A stretch of 64,000 nucleotides of DNA from Rubrivivax rivuli (GCF_004016505.1 NZ_SACR01000004.1:496001-560000); one strand, 5' to 3'; positions 45,832-54,930 are shown, counted from the stretch's first letter. A program made the numbers and translations. Notes: generated by a model from the sequence alone, not told the origin.

Positions 45832-46742
45832 TGCGGCGTCTGGCAGTGCTCGCAGGTGTGGCGCTTGCCGTGGCGGCTGCGTTGCCGGCCTGGGCGCAAT
45901 CGCCGGCTTCGCCGCAGGACTCGGGCCGGCAGTTCGAGGCCGGCCGCACGGCCGAACTGCAGCAGTGGCAATGGCGAGCGCAGCGCGGCGTTGAACTCAC
46001 GCCGGCGCAGAAGGCGGTGGACGCCGTGCAGCAAGCCATCGCCAAGCGCGATTGCCCCGGCGCCGTGGCCGCGCTGAACGCCGGGCTGGCCAAGAGCTAC
46101 CCCGAGATCTTCACGCTGGCTGGCGCGCTGTACGAAGAGGGCGTGTGTGTGCGCCCGAACTGGGACCGCGCGGTGGGCCTGTACGAACGCGCCATCGCGG
46201 CCAAGCACCCTGGCGTGACGGCACGCCTGGCGGCGGGCTACGCCAGCAAGGCCGGCGGCAAGGACCTGGCGGCTGCGCTGTGGTGGGCCACGCGCGCCCG
46301 CACCCCGCTGCCGGCCCCTTGCGCCGAAGTGGCGCCGCTGGTGGCCGACGCCGACAAATTCATCGCCGCTCTGCAGGCCTGGCCGGCCGGGCGCTTCGAG
46401 GCCTGTGCCTACGCCGCGGCCGTGATGGCCAGCGTGCAGGCAGATCTGGAAGAGCCCGATCTGGCCAGCGGCTTCGGCATGGCCGGCACCGCCGTGCTGC
46501 GCTTCACTCCGGCCGAGGGCCGCATCGACATCCAGGACGACGCCATCGACGCCCCCGCCGCTGCAGGCGTGGTGGTGGCGGGTTCGGCGCAGGACAGCGA
46601 ACGGCGCGCCGCGCGCAAGGCCTTCCAGGTGGAGATCCGCGCCTCGGCCGACCGGGCGCTCAAGCGGTACGAGAAGCCGGCCGCGGTGCCGGCCGAATGG
46701 CGGGTGGAAGCGCGGCATGTGTTCGCTGCGGCGCCGCGCTGA
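45831..46742 (+). CDS. Secreted protein with Sel1/TPR-like repeats
   Basis: 303 residues. A Sec signal (1-22, [23 protein letters not shown]) is followed by a helical region with Sel1/TPR-like repeats (about 65-165: NWDRAVGLYERAIAAKHPGVTARLAAGYASK) and a C-terminal alpha/beta region I do not recognise (about 215-300, AVLRFTPAEGRIDIQDDAI). Cysteines at about 60, 88, 142 and 170 could form disulfides in the periplasm. Coupling to the thiolase gene (TGATG) places a periplasmic protein inside a beta-oxidation cluster; its role is unknown. Confidence 0.75.
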   Translation: MRRLAVLAGVALAVAAALPAWAQSPASPQDSGRQFEAGRTAELQQWQWRAQRGVELTPAQKAVDAVQQAIAKRDCPGAVAALNAGLAKSYPEIFTLAGALYEEGVCVRPNWDRAVGLYERAIAAKHPGVTARLAAGYASKAGGKDLAAALWWATRARTPLPAPCAEVAPLVADADKFIAALQAWPAGRFEACAYAAAVMASVQADLEEPDLASGFGMAGTAVLRFTPAEGRIDIQDDAIDAPAAAGVVVAGSAQDSERRAARKAFQVEIRASADRALKRYEKPAAVPAEWRVEARHVFAAAPR

Positions 46743-46814
46743 CACGCCCCAGCCTCTGTGGGGGCGCCTGCGCCGGCGCGGTGTGCCCCCCTCCTGTTCT
46801 GCCGAGCCTGCCTG

Positions 46815-48638
46815 ATGCGTGACACCCTCGACTTCCTGCTTCACGACTGGCTGCGTACCGCCACGCTGCTGCAGCGGCCTCGTTTCGCCGACCACACGGC
46901 CGAGACCTTCGCGCAGGTGCTGGACACCTGCGAGCGCATCGCGCGCGAGAAGTTCGCGCCCTTCAACCGGCTGGCCGACACGCAGGAGCCCCACTTCGAC
47001 GGAGAGCGGGTGCACCTGCCGCGGGCCACGCACGAGGCGCTGGCCGCGTATGTCGAATCGGGCATGCTGGCCGCGGCGCAAGACTATGAATTCGGCGGCA
47101 TGCAGCTGCCCTGCGTCATCGAGATGGCGGCCAACGCCTTCTTCAGCCGCGCCAGCGTGGCCATGGGCGGCTACGCCATGCTCACCAGCGGCAACGCCAG
47201 CCTGCTGATGGCGCACGGCACGCCGCTGCAGCGCGAGGTGTTCGCGAAGAACGAGTTCGCCGGCCGCTGGTTCGGCACCATGTGCCTGAGCGAGCCGCAG
47301 GCGGGCAGCAGCCTCAGCGACATCGCCACGCGCGCCGTGCCCGATGGCGAGGGTCACGAGGCCGATCCCCTGGGCCCGCGGTACCGCCTGCGCGGCAACA
47401 AGATGTGGATCAGCGGCGGCGAGCACGAGATCACCGAGAACATCGTTCACCTGGTGCTGGCGAAGATCCCGGGCCCCGACGGCAAGCCGATCGCGGGCAC
47501 CAAGGGCATCTCGCTGTTCATCGTGCCGAAGAAGCTGGTGAATACGAAAGGTGAACTCACCGGCGAGCGCAACGACGTGGCCCTGGCCGGCCTGAACCAC
47601 AAGCTGGGTTACCGCGGTACCACCAACACGCTGCTGAACTTCGGTGAAGGGCGCTTCCCGGTGCGGGGCGAGGCGGGAGCCATCGGGTACATGGTCGGCC
47701 AGCCCGGCGAAGGCCTGCGCTGCATGTTCCACATGATGAACGAGGCGCGCATCGGCGTCGGCCTCGGCGCGGTGATGCTGGGCATGGCCGGCTACGAGGC
47801 GAGCCTCGCCTATGCACGTCAGCGCAGCCAGGGACGGCCGATCACGGGTGCCGGCAAAGACGCCACCCAGCCCCCCGTGCCGCTGGTGGAGCATGCGGAT
47901 GTGAAGCGCATGCTGCTGGCACAGAAGGCCTATGCCGAAGGCGGTCTGGCGCTGGCCCTCTACTGCGCGCGCCTGGTGGACGAGCTGCACACGGGCGACG
48001 AAGCCGCGCGTGCCGAGGCCGGCCTGCTGCTGGAAGTGCTGACGCCGATTGCCAAGAGCTGGCCCAGCGAGTGGTGCCTGGAGGCCAACAGCCTGGCCAT
48101 CCAGGTGCTGGGCGGTTATGGCTACACGCGCGATTTCCCGGTGGAACAGTACTGGCGCGACAACCGCCTGAACATGATCCACGAAGGCACGCACGGCATC
48201 CAGGGCCTGGACCTGCTGGGCCGCAAGGTGGTGATGAAAGGCGGCGAAGGCCTGCGCCTGCTGGCGCTGCGCGTGGCCGACACGGCCCAGCGCGCCGGCC
48301 AGGTGGAGGGCCTGGCCGAGCACGCCAACGCCTTGAGCGGCGCGCTGCAGAAGCTGGGTGCCGCCACCAAGGCCGCCTGGGCCACGGGCGTGCCCGAAGA
48401 GGCGCTGGCCAATGCCACGCCCTACCTGCAGGCCTTCGGCCACGTGGTGCTGGCCTGGCTGTGGCTGGACGTGGCGCTGGCCGCAGAGGAATCGGAAGCA
48501 CACGCAGCGCTGAAACCTGGCAAGCGTGCCGCGCTGCGCTACTTCTACGCTTTCGAGCTGCCCAAGATCGACGCCTGGCTGGGCCCCGTGGCCCGGCGCG
48601 AGCCCCTGCTGCGCGAGATGCAGGACGCGTGGTTCTGA
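46815..48638 (+). CDS. Acyl-CoA dehydrogenase with extended C-terminal domain
   Basis: 607 residues, the long form with an extra C-terminal helical domain (Acyl-CoA_dh_C). The FAD/substrate motifs are MCLSEPQAGSSLSDIATRA, KMWISGGEHEITENI and ARIGVGLGAVMLG. The region IHEGTHGIQGLDLLGRK contains the likely catalytic Glu (in the EGT turn). It carries out the first, FAD-dependent step of acyl-CoA oxidation. The ATG at 46815 begins MRDTLDFLLHDWL. Confidence 0.93.
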   Translation: MRDTLDFLLHDWLRTATLLQRPRFADHTAETFAQVLDTCERIAREKFAPFNRLADTQEPHFDGERVHLPRATHEALAAYVESGMLAAAQDYEFGGMQLPCVIEMAANAFFSRASVAMGGYAMLTSGNASLLMAHGTPLQREVFAKNEFAGRWFGTMCLSEPQAGSSLSDIATRAVPDGEGHEADPLGPRYRLRGNKMWISGGEHEITENIVHLVLAKIPGPDGKPIAGTKGISLFIVPKKLVNTKGELTGERNDVALAGLNHKLGYRGTTNTLLNFGEGRFPVRGEAGAIGYMVGQPGEGLRCMFHMMNEARIGVGLGAVMLGMAGYEASLAYARQRSQGRPITGAGKDATQPPVPLVEHADVKRMLLAQKAYAEGGLALALYCARLVDELHTGDEAARAEAGLLLEVLTPIAKSWPSEWCLEANSLAIQVLGGYGYTRDFPVEQYWRDNRLNMIHEGTHGIQGLDLLGRKVVMKGGEGLRLLALRVADTAQRAGQVEGLAEHANALSGALQKLGAATKAAWATGVPEEALANATPYLQAFGHVVLAWLWLDVALAAEESEAHAALKPGKRAALRYFYAFELPKIDAWLGPVARREPLLREMQDAWF

Positions 48639-48686
48639 AGGCCCCAGCCCCCGGGTCGCTGTGGGCGTTTGGCGCATGATGGCCCC

Positions 48687-48881
48687 ATGAAAACCTCCAC
48701 CGTCGAAGCCTGGGTCTGGATCCTCATCTATGGCGGCCTGCTCACCGCGGCCGTCGGCCTGTTCGTGCAGCGCGGCGGCAGCGATGCCCTGGGCTGGACC
48801 TTGATGACCACTGGCGGCCTGGCCGCAGCGGCGGGCGCCGTGCTGGTGGTGCTGCGCTCGCGCATGAAAAACAAAGACTGA
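48687..48881 (+). CDS. Small two-TM membrane protein
   Basis: 64 residues with two hydrophobic helices (about 9-28 and 38-58) and a basic C-terminus (RSRMKNKD). It sits between the acyl-CoA dehydrogenase and SDR genes on the same strand, 19 bases before the latter. I do not recognise the family. Confidence 0.6.
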   Translation: MKTSTVEAWVWILIYGGLLTAAVGLFVQRGGSDALGWTLMTTGGLAAAAGAVLVVLRSRMKNKD

Positions 48882-48900
48882 CACCCCACAGGAGACGCTG

Positions 48901-49692
48901 ATGAGCACCCCGATCTCGAAACTCTTCGACCTCACGGGCCAGGTGGCCCTGGTCACCGGCGGCTCGCGCGGCCTGGGCCTGCAGATGGCCGAAGCCCTGG
49001 GCGAAGCCGGCGCCAAGGTGATGCTGGTCTCGCGCAAGGCGGCCGACCTGGAAGAAGCCGCGGCCCACCTCTCGGCCAAGGGCATCGACGCACGCTGGAT
49101 CGCTGCCGACGCCAGCAAACCCGAGGAGGTGCAGCGTGTGGTCGACGAGACCATGCACCGGCTTTGCCAGATCGACATCCTCATCAACAACGCCGGCGCC
49201 ACCTGGGGCGCCCCGGCCGAGGACTACCCGCTGGAGGCCTGGGACAAGGTGATGAACCTGAACATCCGCAGTCTTTTCCTGTTTGCGCAGGCGGTGGGCA
49301 AGGCCAGCATGATCCCGCGCAAGCGCGGCCGCATCATCAACGTGGCCAGCATCGCGGGCCTGAGTGGCAGCATCGATGTGAAGTTCATCGCCTATGGCAC
49401 CAGCAAGGGCGCCGCGGTGAACTTCACGCGCACGCTGGCGGGGGAGTGGGGCGCCTACGGCATCACCGTCAATGCGCTGGCGCCGGGTTTCTTCCCGAGC
49501 AAGATGACCAAGGGCGTGCTGGAGCACTTCGGCGCCGACAAGCTGGCCGCCGGCGCGCCGCTGAAGCGCCTGGGCGACGACGACGACCTCAAGGGCGCGG
49601 TGCTGCTCTTCGCCAGCGCCGCGGGCAAGCACATCACGGGGCAGATCCTGGCGGTGGACGGTGGAGTGAGTGCCGTGCACGGCGGCGGCTGA
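48901..49692 (+). CDS. SDR family oxidoreductase
   Basis: 263 residues with a complete classical SDR set: TGGSRGLG (cofactor), NNAG, catalytic Ser in NVASIAG, and YGTSK (Tyr-x3-Lys). It begins LFDLTGQVALVTGG and ends with the usual VDGG. Probably a hydroxyacyl or 3-oxoacyl reductase-type enzyme. The ATG has AGGAGA upstream. Confidence 0.9.
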   Translation: MSTPISKLFDLTGQVALVTGGSRGLGLQMAEALGEAGAKVMLVSRKAADLEEAAAHLSAKGIDARWIAADASKPEEVQRVVDETMHRLCQIDILINNAGATWGAPAEDYPLEAWDKVMNLNIRSLFLFAQAVGKASMIPRKRGRIINVASIAGLSGSIDVKFIAYGTSKGAAVNFTRTLAGEWGAYGITVNALAPGFFPSKMTKGVLEHFGADKLAAGAPLKRLGDDDDLKGAVLLFASAAGKHITGQILAVDGGVSAVHGGG

Positions 49693-49708
49693 AGCTGGAA
49701 GCGCCGCC

Positions 49709-50146
49709 ATGGAGTTCAAGGTCCACATCCCCTTCGTGCAGCTGCTGGGCATGCGTCTCGAACGCATGGCTGCCGGTGAGGCCGAGATCCACATGGACCT
49801 GCGCGAAGAGTTCACCAACAGCTGGGGCGTGGCCCACGGCGGCGTGACGATGACGCTGCTGGACGTGGTGATGGCCCACGCCGCGCGCAGCGCCGACACG
49901 CCGGAAGGCGAGGCGCTGCCCGGCGTCGTCACCATCGAGATGAAGACCAGCTTCATGCGCCCGGGCCTGGGCACCCTGGTGGCCACGGGCAAGCGGCTGC
50001 ACCGCACGGTGTCGATGGCCTTCTGCGAGGGTTATGTGCACGACCAGCAAGGCGTGCTGATCGGTCACGCCAGCGGCACCTTCAAGTACCTCAAGGGTTT
50101 GCCTGTCGGAGGCAAACGCATCCAGAAGCTGAACGCTTCCGATTGA
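49709..50146 (+). CDS. PaaI-type hotdog thioesterase
   Basis: 145 residues from the ATG at 49709. The hotdog core motif NSWGVAHGGVTMTLLDVVMA carries the HGG turn and the catalytic Asp of the PaaI branch, with TIEMKTSFMRPG on the next strand. It hydrolyses acyl- or aryl-CoA thioesters and may relieve CoA trapping in this pathway. The gene follows the SDR by 16 bases. Confidence 0.88.
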   Translation: MEFKVHIPFVQLLGMRLERMAAGEAEIHMDLREEFTNSWGVAHGGVTMTLLDVVMAHAARSADTPEGEALPGVVTIEMKTSFMRPGLGTLVATGKRLHRTVSMAFCEGYVHDQQGVLIGHASGTFKYLKGLPVGGKRIQKLNASD

Positions 50147-50160
50147 AGAAAGAACCCGTC

Positions 50161-51180
50161 ATGCCTGAAATGAACCAGCGCATCGTGCTCGCCTCACGCC
50201 CCCGGGGCGAGGCCAGCGTCGACAACTTCCGCCTCGAGACCGTGCCCGTGCCGGCGCTGCAGGACGGCCAGGTGCTCGTGCGCCAGCACTTCCTCAGCCT
50301 GGACCCCTACATGCGCATGCGCATGAACGACGCGAAGAACTACGCCGCGCCGCAGCCGCTGAACGAGGTGATGATCGGCGGCACCGTGGGCGTGGTGGCC
50401 GAGTCGCGCCACCCGGGCTATGCGGCCGGCGACAGCGTGGTCGGCATGGGCGGCTGGCAGCAGTGGGCCGTGTTCGACGCCGCGCAGCCCGGCGCGCTGC
50501 GCAAGGTGGACGCGACGCGCATCCCGCTCTCGGCCTACCTGGGCGCGGTGGGCATGCCGGGCGTGACGGCCTGGGTGGGCCTGGTGCATTTCATCGAGCC
50601 CAAGGAAGGCGAGACCATCGTGGTGGACGCCGCCAGCGGCGCCGTGGGCAGTGTGGTGGGCCAGCTCGCCAAGGCGCGCGGCTGCCGCGCCGTGGGCATC
50701 GCCGGCGGGGCCGACAAGTGCGCCTACGTCGTGGAAGAACTCGGCTTCGACGCCTGCATCGACTACAAGCAGCACCGTGAACCCGCTGCGCTGGCCGCGG
50801 CGCTGGATGCGGCTGCGCCGAAGGGCGTGGACGGCCTGTTCGAGAACGTCGGCGGCGCCATCTTCGACGTGGTGCTCTCACGCATGAACGCCTTCGGCCG
50901 CGTGGCGCTGTGCGGTTTGATCTCGGGCTACGACGGCCAGTCGCTGGCCATCCACAACGCCCGCCTGCTGCTCACGCAGCGCCTGCGCCTGCAAGGTTTC
51001 ATCGTCAGCGAACACATGCACCTGTGGCCGCCGGCATTGAAGGAACTGGGCGGCCTGGTGGCCGGCGGGCAGCTGAAGTTCCGCGAGACCGTGGCCCCCG
51101 ACCTGGCCGCCGCGCCCGAGGCCTTCCTCGGCCTGCTGAAGGGCCGCAACTTCGGCAAGCAGTTGGTGAAGCTGGCATGA
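50161..51180 (+). CDS. NADP-dependent oxidoreductase (LTB4DH/CurA-like MDR)
   Basis: 339 residues. MDR fold with the LTB4 dehydrogenase/CurA hallmarks LSLDPYMRMRMND near the N-terminus, GMPGVTAWVGL, and the NADPH motif VVDAASGAVGSVVGQLAK; FENVGG follows. Such enzymes reduce alpha,beta-unsaturated carbonyls. The ATG at 50161 was chosen; a TTG at 50143 overlapping the thioesterase stop is possible. It overlaps elaA by ATGA. Confidence 0.9.
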   Translation: MPEMNQRIVLASRPRGEASVDNFRLETVPVPALQDGQVLVRQHFLSLDPYMRMRMNDAKNYAAPQPLNEVMIGGTVGVVAESRHPGYAAGDSVVGMGGWQQWAVFDAAQPGALRKVDATRIPLSAYLGAVGMPGVTAWVGLVHFIEPKEGETIVVDAASGAVGSVVGQLAKARGCRAVGIAGGADKCAYVVEELGFDACIDYKQHREPAALAAALDAAAPKGVDGLFENVGGAIFDVVLSRMNAFGRVALCGLISGYDGQSLAIHNARLLLTQRLRLQGFIVSEHMHLWPPALKELGGLVAGGQLKFRETVAPDLAAAPEAFLGLLKGRNFGKQLVKLA

Positions 51181-51635
51181 AGTGGTGGTACGGGCGCTTC
51201 GCGGCGCTCAGCGTGGGCGATCTCTACGACGCGCTGGCCTTGCGCTCGCAGGTGTTCGTGGTGGAGCAGAACTGCGTCTTCCTCGATGCCGACGGCGCCG
51301 ACCGCGACAGCGCCCACTTGCTCGGGCGTGACGAGGCGGGCGTACTGCAGGCCTACCTGCGCGTGGTGGACCCGGGCGTGAAGTACGCCGAGCCTTCGAT
51401 CGGCCGCGTCATCACCTCCGAGGCCACGCGCGGCACGGGCCTGGGCCATGCGCTCATTGCCGAGGGCATCGCGCGCTGCCGCAACGCATGGCCGGGCCAG
51501 CCCATCCGCATCGGCGCGCAATCGCGCCTGGAAAGCTTCTACGCCCGCCACGGCTTCGTGCGTGAAGGCGAGGACTACATCGAAGACGGCATCCCGCACT
51601 GCGAGATGGTGCTGCCCGGAGACAAGACCGCATGA
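51177..51635 (+). CDS. elaA: ElaA-like GNAT acetyltransferase
   Basis: 152 residues, close to E. coli ElaA (153). ALRSQVFVVEQNC near the start, the acetyl-CoA loop IGRVITSEATRGTGLGHAL and SFYARHGF near the end are typical. Substrate unknown. Overlaps the previous and next genes by ATGA. Confidence 0.88.
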   Translation: MKWWYGRFAALSVGDLYDALALRSQVFVVEQNCVFLDADGADRDSAHLLGRDEAGVLQAYLRVVDPGVKYAEPSIGRVITSEATRGTGLGHALIAEGIARCRNAWPGQPIRIGAQSRLESFYARHGFVREGEDYIEDGIPHCEMVLPGDKTA

Positions 51636-52570
51636 ACGACGAACTCATCCTGCACCACTACGACGGCTCGCCGTTTTCCGAGAAGGTGCGCCTGATGCTG
51701 GGCTTCAAGGGCCTGGCCTGGCGCTCGGTGAAGGTGCCGGTGATCCTGCCCAAGCCCGACGTGGTGGCGCTGACCGGGGGCTACCGCAAGACGCCTTTCG
51801 TGCAGGTGGGCGCCGATGTCTACTGCGACACCGCGCTCATCGCGCGCCTGCTGGAAAACCGCGCGCCGGCGCCGCGGCTCTTCCCGCCGCACCTGCCGCT
51901 GGCGCCGGTGTTCGCGCAGTGGGCCGATAGCACGATGTTCTGGACCGCCGCGCCCTACACGCTGCAGCCCGCCGGGGCCGCACACCGTTTTGCCGGCGCG
52001 CCGCCCGAAGTGGTGAAGGCCTTCGTGGCCGACCGCGCCGCCATGACCACCGGCATGACGCGCCAGACCGTGGCCGACGCCACCGTGAACCTGCGCGCGC
52101 AACTGGGCGCGCTGGAAGCGCAGCTCGAAGGTGGCGGGCCTTACCTTTTCGGCGACGTGAGCATCGCCGACTTCTCGGTGGCGCACTGCGTGTGGTTCGT
52201 CGCCAGCGGTGGGCCGGTGGTGGGCGAGATCCTGGCGGGCTTCCCGGCGCTGCAGCGCTGGTTCGCCGGCATGCAGGCCTTTGGCCACGGCCAGCCCGAG
52301 AAGCTGGGCAGCGCCGAGGCCCTCGCCATCGCGGCAGCCGCTTCGGCGGCGGGCCGTCACGCGCCCTGCGCCGTGCAGGCGGGTTTGGGTTTTGAAGCGG
52401 GCGAGGCCGTGACGGTGGCTGCCATCGACTACGCCCGCGACGCCGTCGCCGGCACGCTGGTGGGCTTGAACGCAAACGAGGCGGTGATCCGCCGCACGGA
52501 TGAACGCGCGGGCACGGTGCACGTGCACTTTCCGCGCCACGGTTTCCAAGTCAAGAAAGAAGCAGCATGA
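51632..52570 (+). CDS. Glutathione S-transferase family protein, long form
   Basis: 312 residues. A thioredoxin-like GST_N domain (residues 5-80; SPFSEKVRLML, RKTPFVQVG, CDTALIARLLE) and a helical GST_C domain (about 90-220) are followed by an extra 85-residue C-terminal region (about 225-312) ending HVHFPRHGFQVKKEA. Standard GSTs stop near 200-230, so this is a fused extra domain. The glutathione-contact Ser/Cys position is S13 or S16. Overlaps both neighbours by ATGA. Confidence 0.85.
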   Translation: MNDELILHHYDGSPFSEKVRLMLGFKGLAWRSVKVPVILPKPDVVALTGGYRKTPFVQVGADVYCDTALIARLLENRAPAPRLFPPHLPLAPVFAQWADSTMFWTAAPYTLQPAGAAHRFAGAPPEVVKAFVADRAAMTTGMTRQTVADATVNLRAQLGALEAQLEGGGPYLFGDVSIADFSVAHCVWFVASGGPVVGEILAGFPALQRWFAGMQAFGHGQPEKLGSAEALAIAAAASAAGRHAPCAVQAGLGFEAGEAVTVAAIDYARDAVAGTLVGLNANEAVIRRTDERAGTVHVHFPRHGFQVKKEAA

Positions 52571-53481
52571 GCGAGCAAGCACAAGGCGGCGTGGCCGTCA
52601 TCACCGGCGCGGCTTCGGGCTTCGGCCTGGAGGCCAGCCGCATCGCCGCGGCGCGCGGCATGGCCGTGGTGATGGCCGATGTGCAGGCCGAGGCGCTGGA
52701 GCGCGCCGCCGCCGAGATCCGCAGCCTGGGCGCCCGTGTGCTGCCCTTCCGCCTGGACGTGAGCAAGGCCGCCGAGGTGGAAGCCCTGGCCGCCGCCACG
52801 CTGGCCGAGTTCGGCACGCCGAGCTTCGTGTTCAACAACGCGGGCGTGGGCGCTGGCGGGCTCATTTGGGAGCACACGCAGAAAGACTGGGAGTGGGTGA
52901 TCGGCGTCAACCTCATGGGCGTGGCCCATGGCGTGCGCGTGTTCACGCCGCTGATGCTGGCGGCGGCCGAAAAGGACCCGGCCTACTGCGGCCACATCGT
53001 CAACACCGCCAGCATGGCCGGGCTGCTGAACGCGCCCAACATGGGCGTCTACAACGTCACCAAGCACGCGGTGGTGGCGATGAGCGAGACGCTCTACCAA
53101 GACCTGGCGCTGGTGAGCACGCAGGTGCAGGCGCACGTGCTGTGCCCGTTCTTCGTGCCCACGGGCATTCACCAGAGCGAACGCAACCGCCCGGCGGAGT
53201 TCAAGGAGGCTGCCGCGCCCACGCGCAGCCAGCTCATCGCCCAGGCCATGAGCGACCAGGCCGTCACGCGCGGCAAGGTCACGGCGGCGCAGGTGGCGCA
53301 GAACGTGTTTGCCGCGATGGACGAGGGCCGCTTCTACATCTACAGCCACCCGCAGGCGCTGGCCAGCGTGCAGGTGCGGCTGGAAGACATCATGACGCCG
53401 CGCAACCCGACCAGCCCGTTCGCGGCCAAGCCCGAGATCGGCGAGCAGCTGCGCCGCGCGCTGCGCGGCGAGGGCGGCTGA
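52567..53481 (+). CDS. SDR family oxidoreductase
   Basis: 304 residues. The cofactor motif TGAASGFG, NNAGVG, catalytic Ser in NTASMAG and YNVTK are intact. The C-terminal part is longer than the typical 250 residues, as in 3-oxoacyl or retinol-type dehydrogenases. It is the last gene of the cluster and overlaps the GST gene by ATGA; its stop is followed by a hairpin shared with the convergent GAF gene. Confidence 0.9.
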   Translation: MSEQAQGGVAVITGAASGFGLEASRIAAARGMAVVMADVQAEALERAAAEIRSLGARVLPFRLDVSKAAEVEALAAATLAEFGTPSFVFNNAGVGAGGLIWEHTQKDWEWVIGVNLMGVAHGVRVFTPLMLAAAEKDPAYCGHIVNTASMAGLLNAPNMGVYNVTKHAVVAMSETLYQDLALVSTQVQAHVLCPFFVPTGIHQSERNRPAEFKEAAAPTRSQLIAQAMSDQAVTRGKVTAAQVAQNVFAAMDEGRFYIYSHPQALASVQVRLEDIMTPRNPTSPFAAKPEIGEQLRRALRGEGG

Positions 53482-53491
53482 GGCCTTCCGC

Positions 53492-53511
53492 GTGCCGGCT
53501 CAGGCCGGCAC
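53492..53511. terminator. Bidirectional hairpin spanning the GAF stop codon
   Basis: GTGCCGGC (53492-53499), loop TCAG, GCCGGCAC (53504-53511). The loop contains the minus-strand stop codon of the GAF gene, so the right arm is coding sequence and the left arm is downstream. It lies 10 bases after the SDR stop. No U tract on either strand. Confidence 0.5.
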
Positions 53512-54024
53512 GGCGGCCGCCTGGGCCTTGCGCAGCGCAAAGCCCAGCAGCGTGCCCACCTGGCGCAGGTATTCCACGTGCTCGGGGGTCCACTCCAGCA
53601 CGTCGGTGGTGTTCTCGCAGCAGAACAGACCGAAGGGCTGGCCGGCCACGGTGATGCCCACGTCCAGCAGGCTGTAGATGCCCAGCGGCTCGAAGTAGAT
53701 CTCGTTGAAGCAGTCCGTCACCGGGTGTTTGCGGGCGTCGCTGGCGACGATGAGGTTGTCGCGCCGCATGGCCTCGAAGTAGGGACCGAAGTCGTCTTCC
53801 TTCAGCACCGCGCCCTGGCTCCAGGCCGCGTCGGTGCGGTCGTACAGGCTCAGGCACTCGATGCGGTCGCGCAGCAGCGGGTCGGGGTAGATCCAGAGAC
53901 TGGCACGCGTGCTGCCCATCTGCTCGGCCAGTGTGCGCGTGATCTCGCGGTAGAAATCTTCAGGCTGCGTGCTGCCGTCCATCAGGCGCTTGGCAATGGC
54001 CATGACCAAGGTCTTGTCGAACAT
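53500..54024 (-). CDS. GAF domain protein
   Basis: 174 residues forming one GAF domain (STRASLWIYPDPLLRDRIECLSLYDR ... LGIYSLLDVGITVAGQPFGLFCCENT). Free-standing GAF proteins bind small ligands or cofactors and can act as sensors. The ATG at 54024 begins MFDKTLVMAIAKRLMDG; no fused output domain. The cysteine pair CC (FCCEN) is a notable feature. Confidence 0.85.
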   Translation of the reverse strand: MFDKTLVMAIAKRLMDGSTQPEDFYREITRTLAEQMGSTRASLWIYPDPLLRDRIECLSLYDRTDAAWSQGAVLKEDDFGPYFEAMRRDNLIVASDARKHPVTDCFNEIYFEPLGIYSLLDVGITVAGQPFGLFCCENTTDVLEWTPEHVEYLRQVGTLLGFALRKAQAAAVPA

Positions 54025-54124
54025 CTTCGGGGCTCCGGGCGTGGGGGGATGGGCCGGACGCGCGACCGAGCCCGGTTGGACCCTCTTGCATCGGCAGCCC
54101 GACGCGGAACTTGAGGCCCTTTGC

Positions 54125-54838
54125 TCAGCAGCCCAAGGCCAGGGCCTGCAGCGGACGGGGGCTGCCGGCCTCGGTGAGCACGAAGGCCACGCGGCGAGGG
54201 TGCCTGGGGTCGCCGCGGCCGGCGGACAGAACGGCCTGCAGCCCCGCACTGGCCGCCCACGGGGGCACCGGCTGATACAGGCGCACCACGTGGTCCTGCT
54301 GCAGCAGGCGGCCGTTGTTCTCGCCGGCGTTCACGCGGCTCTGGTGCTGGTCTTCCAGCACCGCCCAGTAAGCGGCCCAGCGCGCGGCCGAGCCGGGCGC
54401 GGCCGCCACGTTCACGCGCACGGTGTCGCCGTGGCGCTCCAAGGTCACGGCGGGGGCCGGGCCTGCGCCAGGCGCCGGCAGCTGGGGCCAGCGCTGCCAG
54501 TCCTGCCCGTTGGCCACCACCTGCGGCGTGTAGACCTGCGCGCGGCCGGCCTGCCGGGCCAGCCGGTGCTGGCGTTCGGTGTAGGCGGCATCGCCGAAGC
54601 GGTCGGTCCAGCCCAGGCGGTCCCAGTAGGTGACGTGGAAGGCCAGGGGCAGCACGTCGGCCCGGCCGCGCAGGGTGGACAGCCAGCGGTCGGCCGGCGG
54701 GCAGGAACTGCAGCCTTCCGAGGTGTAGAGCTCCACCACCGTCGGCACGACGGCGCCGGAACGGGCGCTGCAGGCCGCCGGTTGGGCCAGTGCTAGCGAG
54801 GGGCCGATGGCCATCAGCAGGAGCAGGGTCGATCGCAC
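54125..54838 (-). CDS. Secreted DUF1223 thioredoxin-fold protein
   Basis: 237 residues from a GTG at 54838, with AGGAAA upstream. A Sec signal (1-19, VRSTLLLLMAIGPSLALAQ) precedes a thioredoxin-like domain with the DUF1223 motif ELYTSEGCSSCPPADRWL; the CxxC is C43-SS-C46. It is predicted periplasmic and may act in thiol chemistry; function unknown. Confidence 0.88.
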   Translation of the reverse strand: MRSTLLLLMAIGPSLALAQPAACSARSGAVVPTVVELYTSEGCSSCPPADRWLSTLRGRADVLPLAFHVTYWDRLGWTDRFGDAAYTERQHRLARQAGRAQVYTPQVVANGQDWQRWPQLPAPGAGPAPAVTLERHGDTVRVNVAAAPGSAARWAAYWAVLEDQHQSRVNAGENNGRLLQQDHVVRLYQPVPPWAASAGLQAVLSAGRGDPRHPRRVAFVLTEAGSPRPLQALALGC

Positions 54839-54930
54839 GGTGGTTTCCTGGCGGCCCGCGGGGTGGGCCGTGCCCATGGGTCGTGCGGCTGCGCACGGCC
54901 TTACGGCGGGGCTGCGACTACGATGCCGCG

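Noticed and set aside
45699..49202. Minus-strand open frame of over 1,100 codons opposite the acyl-CoA genes
   Set aside because: Antisense shadow: the plus strand has motif-complete enzymes with ribosome-binding sites; the minus translation has none.
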